Source: Helicobacteraceae bacterium (GTDB taxonomy: Bacteria; Campylobacterota; Campylobacteria; Campylobacterales; Sulfurimonadaceae). Taken from it: a stretch of 9,675 nucleotides of DNA. Shown one piece after another: positions 7,622 to 9,675 of this stretch (its first letter is position 1; each line of letters opens with the position of its first letter). Where the stretch lies: contig JALWNV010000282.1 of assembly GCA_027083665.1 (NCBI GenBank), positions 1 to 9,675 on the forward strand. The letters run 5' to 3'. Under the pieces are notes generated by a model. The model worked only from the letters and a program-made list of their open reading frames with translations, ran no database searches and had not been told where the DNA came from. A program made the translations under genes and the position numbers.

Positions 7622-7629
7622 GCTTGGCC

Positions 7630-8436
7630 TTATCTGTCTCTGTCGCTGATGACGACGGATTTTTCTTCATCGAATTTCTCGATCATAAAGACACCCTCTT
7701 CCTCCTGGTACCCCAGCGGAGTCTCGGGCTGATCTGCTTTGAACTCGGCACCGTACGGGACTTCGTGCCCCAGGCGGGCGAAACGTTTGGTATCGTAGCG
7801 GTCGACCATCGCGCTGTCGCGCAGCTCCGGCCCGATGATATCACGGGCCTCTTTACCGAAGATCTTGTCGACTTCGTACCACGCCGCAAACTCGTCGCCT
7901 TGCAGCGGATAGGTCTTGCGCAGCGGGAACCCTTCCCAGTCGTCGGGCATGAGGATACGTTTGGGAAACGGATGGTTGTTGAGCTTGATTCCGAACATGT
8001 CGTACATCTCGCGCTCGGCCCAGTCGGCGCTTCGGAAAAGCTTCTCGACACTGTTGACCGCCTCATGCTCGTCAATGAGCATCTTGACGCGGACACGCTT
8101 GCGTTTTTGCATGCTCAGCATCTGGTAGAAGACTTCGAACTGCCCCCGCTCGGCCAGCCGGTCGATCGCGCTGAGTTCGGAAAGCTGGGTGTATCCCAGT
8201 TCGTCCCGCATCAGCTGCAGCACGCCGAAGTTGTCTTCGGAACGGATATAGACCACCATCTGCTCCACCTGGATATAGGCGTCGTCGACTTTGAACTTTT
8301 TCTTGATCGCCTTGAGATCTTCGGCGAACACTTCATCCTCTTCAACCGGATATTTCGGCACCTGCGGGGCGACCCAGTAGCGGTCGGTGTAGTACGGCTT
8401 TTTCTGAACATCGTCTTTTGGCGTATAACGTCTCAT
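7630..8436 (-). CDS. nuoC: NADH-quinone oxidoreductase subunit C (NuoC, 30 kDa-type)
   Basis: NuoC (268 residues) is a cofactor-free structural subunit of the peripheral arm that packs against NuoD. The 30 kDa-subunit signature is clear: [12 protein letters not shown] at 139-150, then NNHPFPKR (153-160) and [14 protein letters not shown] (161-174). Before it lies the usual alpha/beta domain (about 45-130). The N-terminal ~35 residues and the ~88 residues after the signature are longer than in short NuoC proteins; the C-terminal tail is rich in acidic residues. Campylobacter NuoC is of similar length, so this looks normal for the group. The ATG at 8436-8434 shares one base with the TAA stop of nuoB (TAATG), a classic coupling arrangement. 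Confidence 0.96.
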   Translation of the reverse strand: MRRYTPKDDVQKKPYYTDRYWVAPQVPKYPVEEDEVFAEDLKAIKKKFKVDDAYIQVEQMVVYIRSEDNFGVLQLMRDELGYTQLSELSAIDRLAERGQFEVFYQMLSMQKRKRVRVKMLIDEHEAVNSVEKLFRSADWAEREMYDMFGIKLNNHPFPKRILMPDDWEGFPLRKTYPLQGDEFAAWYEVDKIFGKEARDIIGPELRDSAMVDRYDTKRFARLGHEVPYGAEFKADQPETPLGYQEEEGVFMIEKFDEEKSVVISDRDR

Positions 8437-8945
8437 TACATCAGCCTTTTGGGTTTTTGTGCTTTGATCGCTTTTTCACGGCGAATCTTCTTCTGCAGCA
8501 TCATCACCGCATACTGCAGGGTCTCCGGACGCGGCGCACAGCCGGGAAGGTAGAGGTCGACCGGAATCACCCGGTCGACGCCCTGTACGGTCGCGTAGGT
8601 ATTGAACATCCCGCCGGTGTTGGCGCACGACCCCATCGAGATGACCCATTTCGGTTCCGTCATCTGGTCGTACAGACGGCGGATGAATTCGGCGTGCTTT
8701 TTCGTCAGCGTTCCCGCGACGATCATCAGCTCCGCCTGACGCGGCGAGGCGCGGAAAATCGTCCCGAACCGGTCGAAGTCATAGCGCGACGCCCCCGACG
8801 CCATCATTTCGATCCCGCAGCAGGCCAGACCGTAGGTCAACGCCCACAGCGAATTCGAACGTCCCCAGTTGACGACCTTGTCGACCGTCGTCAGTGCGAC
8901 GGGAAGCCCGCCGTCTTGTGCGTAGTTTACTTGATGTTGTGCCAT
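8436..8945 (-). CDS. nuoB: NADH-quinone oxidoreductase subunit B (NuoB, PSST-type)
   Basis: NuoB (169 residues) carries the terminal 4Fe-4S cluster N2, which hands electrons to quinone at the interface with NuoD. All four ligands are present: the adjacent pair C42-C43 in [11 protein letters not shown]107 in MGSCANTGG and C136 in LPGCAPRPE. The length fits the family, and the basic C-terminal tail ([18 protein letters not shown]) is the usual kind. The ATG at 8945 lies inside the end of nuoA, a 19-base overlap, behind a strong AAGGAG site 7 bases upstream. The stop codon overlaps the nuoC start by one base. Confidence 0.97.
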   Translation of the reverse strand: MAQHQVNYAQDGGLPVALTTVDKVVNWGRSNSLWALTYGLACCGIEMMASGASRYDFDRFGTIFRASPRQAELMIVAGTLTKKHAEFIRRLYDQMTEPKWVISMGSCANTGGMFNTYATVQGVDRVIPVDLYLPGCAPRPETLQYAVMMLQKKIRREKAIKAQKPKRLM

Positions 8946-9316
8946 TCAAGCGCTCCTTTCTTCCATGCATATACAAAACCGATCGCCAGCAGCAGAATGA
9001 ACAGCAGCATCTCGGCAAATCCGAACCAACCCAGCAGTTTGAAGTCGATCGCCCACGGGAACATGAACACGATCTCCACGTCAAACAGCAAGAACAGCAG
9101 CGCAAACAGATAAAACTGCGGCGAGATTCTGTTGGGCTGCTTCGTTACTTCCGGCCCGCATTCGTAAATGGAAAGCTTGATCTTTTCCGTATCTTTTGCC
9201 GCCATCGCACGACTGACGAATCGTGCCGCTACCGTCGTCGCGTAGAACGCGCCGAATGTCAGCACGAAGAGGATAAATACACCGAAATACGGGTGTGAAA
9301 CGCCTATCTGTTCCAT
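8927..9316 (-). CDS. nuoA: NADH-quinone oxidoreductase subunit A (NuoA)
   Basis: NuoA (129 residues) is a small membrane subunit of complex I at the base of the peripheral arm, close to the quinone channel. Three hydrophobic segments are visible at roughly residues 10-33, 67-88 and 97-117. The loop after the first carries the conserved YECG (51-54), and the second contains FDVE (78-81) with the acidic pair D79/E81 followed by FPWA, all hallmarks of the family. It is the first gene of the operon. The ATG at 9316 has an AAAAGG site 8 bases upstream. An ATG four bases earlier (9320) is out of frame and gives an unrelated peptide. Confidence 0.97.
   Translation of the reverse strand: MEQIGVSHPYFGVFILFVLTFGAFYATTVAARFVSRAMAAKDTEKIKLSIYECGPEVTKQPNRISPQFYLFALLFLLFDVEIVFMFPWAIDFKLLGWFGFAEMLLFILLLAIGFVYAWKKGALEWHNIK
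8953..8958 (-). promoter_or_regulatory. Ribosome binding site of nuoB inside the end of nuoA
   Basis: AAGGAG on the minus strand lies 7 bases before the nuoB ATG and is embedded in the coding sequence of nuoA. It fixes the nuoB start and therefore the 19-base overlap of the two genes. Confidence 0.8.
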
Positions 9317-9324
9317 ACATCCAA

Positions 9325-9330
9325 CCTTTT
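9325..9330 (-). promoter_or_regulatory. Ribosome binding site of nuoA
   Basis: AAAAGG on the minus strand lies 8 bases before the nuoA ATG. It is moderate in strength but at the right distance, and it selects the ATG at 9316 over the out-of-frame ATG at 9320. Confidence 0.65.
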
Positions 9331-9348
9331 TTAGTGGTTTAAAACAGC

Positions 9349-9368
9349 AAAAAACACCGAATTTTCGG
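9349..9368 (-). terminator. Short hairpin plus T-tract in the nuoA leader (terminator- or attenuator-like)
   Basis: On the minus strand CCGAAAATTCGG (9368-9357) can fold with a 4-5 bp stem and a tiny loop, followed after TG by six Ts (9354-9349). This is the shape of a weak intrinsic terminator. A competing GGG...CCC pairing lies just upstream (GGGAAAAGCCCC). If the promoter proposed at 9410-9432 is right, the element lies inside the nuo leader; otherwise it could end the gene at the right edge. The stem is short, so confidence is low. Confidence 0.35.
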
Positions 9369-9409
9369 GGCTTTTCCCAGTCTTATTTCATGACAAAATA
9401 GTTCTTAGC

Positions 9410-9432
9410 AATATAGCAAAAAGGAAATTAAA
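9410..9432 (-). promoter_or_regulatory. Candidate sigma70-type promoter of the nuo operon
   Basis: Reading the minus strand, TTTAATTTCC (9432-9423) is followed by TTTTTG (9422-9417) and, one base later, TATATT (9415-9410). Campylobacter housekeeping promoters are known for a T-rich run ending in G just upstream of a TATAAT-like -10 and a weak TTTAA-like upstream element, so the match is good. It predicts a start near 9403 and a leader of about 87 bases before nuoA. The region is AT-rich against GC-rich surroundings. This is a pattern match only. Confidence 0.4.
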
Positions 9433-9486
9433 CGATGCAAGGGTCCTGCGCTTTTCCCGCCCCGTGTCACGAATGGAAACAAGTCG

Positions 9487-9519
9487 AAAAAACAGATGCT
9501 CCGGGAAACGGGTCGTTTC
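9487..9519 (-). terminator. Possible terminator of the gene at the right edge
   Basis: Just after the TGA at 9530-9528, the minus strand has a perfect 6-bp inverted repeat, GAAACG (9519-9514) and CGTTTC (9510-9505) with a 3-base loop. A run of six Ts follows at 9492-9487. The T-run starts about a dozen bases after the stem, which is farther than in a canonical intrinsic terminator, so this is a weak call. Confidence 0.3.
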
Positions 9520-9527
9520 GTAACAGA

Positions 9528-9675
9528 TCAGCGGGCCAGGAAGCCCATCGCCTTTGCGGCGTCGAACATACCGCGTTTCTCCTTCTCGATCTCCTCGAGA
9601 AAACTATCGACGGTAAAAAGCGGCTCCGGCATCGTCGCAACGGCAAAAGCGGTGTTTCTGACGACCAGACTGATC
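9528..9675 (-). CDS. C-terminal end of an unrecognised protein, cut by the window edge
   Basis: A minus-strand frame enters from the right edge and runs 48 codons to a TGA at 9530-9528. The peptide has a hydrophobic start (ISLVVRNTAFAVATMPEPLF) and then a charged, probably helical segment (VDSFLEEIEKEKRGMFDAAK) ending in AMGFLAR. The composition and the G/C-rich third positions look like real coding sequence, and it has the same orientation as the nuo operon, about 211 bases upstream of nuoA. I do not recognise the family. The opposite strand is also open here, starting at an ATG at 9435 behind AAGGAAA, but its peptide is rich in Arg, Gly, His and Ser and reads like a shadow. Confidence 0.55.
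   Translation of the reverse strand, partial: ISLVVRNTAFAVATMPEPLFTVDSFLEEIEKEKRGMFDAAKAMGFLAR

Noticed and set aside
7624..9113. Plus-strand open frames opposite nuoC and nuoB
   Set aside because: They mirror fully conserved nuoC and nuoB reading frames and show no family features.

Overview
The window holds most of the 5' half of a complex I (nuo) operon, with every recognised gene on the minus strand, so transcription runs from high to low coordinates. The order is nuoA (9316-8927), nuoB, nuoC, nuoD, a 76-residue NuoE-position protein, a 677-residue GltD-like flavoprotein in the NuoF position, nuoG (4092-1828) and a second nuoG paralogue that runs off the left edge. Gene junctions are very tight (19-, 1- and 8-base overlaps, or gaps of 3-12 bases) and usually carry a clear Shine-Dalgarno, so this reads as one polycistronic, translationally coupled unit. 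At the right edge the 3' end of an unrecognised gene, also on the minus strand, is followed by a ~211-base intergenic region. That region contains a plausible Campylobacter-type promoter and two hairpin/T-tract structures.

The layout suggests a member of Campylobacterota (formerly Epsilonproteobacteria). In that group the order nuoABCD is followed by a tiny protein and a non-canonical flavoprotein instead of true NuoE and NuoF. The base composition looks GC-rich for the phylum (my estimate is mid-50s percent, not computed), which would fit lineages such as Nitratifractor or Hydrogenimonas better than Campylobacter or Sulfurimonas. The genus is a guess.

How the parts should work together: NuoB, C and D form the connecting module that carries the terminal N2 cluster and the quinone site, and NuoA belongs to the membrane arm. 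Electrons would normally enter through NuoE/F (FMN, NADH). Here that module is absent. In its place is a composite protein: a partial NuoF-type N3 cluster domain, a GltD/NfnB-type Fe-S domain, and an FAD/NAD(P)H-binding two-Rossmann oxidoreductase. It feeds one or both of two different NuoG proteins, each with a [2Fe-2S] site, an N5-type His/Cys site, two full 4-Cys ferredoxin motifs and an N7-type site. The second NuoG also carries a Lys/Glu-rich insert absent from the first. The remaining membrane subunits and NuoI presumably lie beyond the left edge.

The most interesting content is this non-canonical electron-input arm: the GltD-like flavoprotein, its degenerate N3 motif, the Cys-free mini-NuoE and the tandem NuoG pair. 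Parts of it are already known in Campylobacterota, so I would call it under-characterised rather than certainly new.
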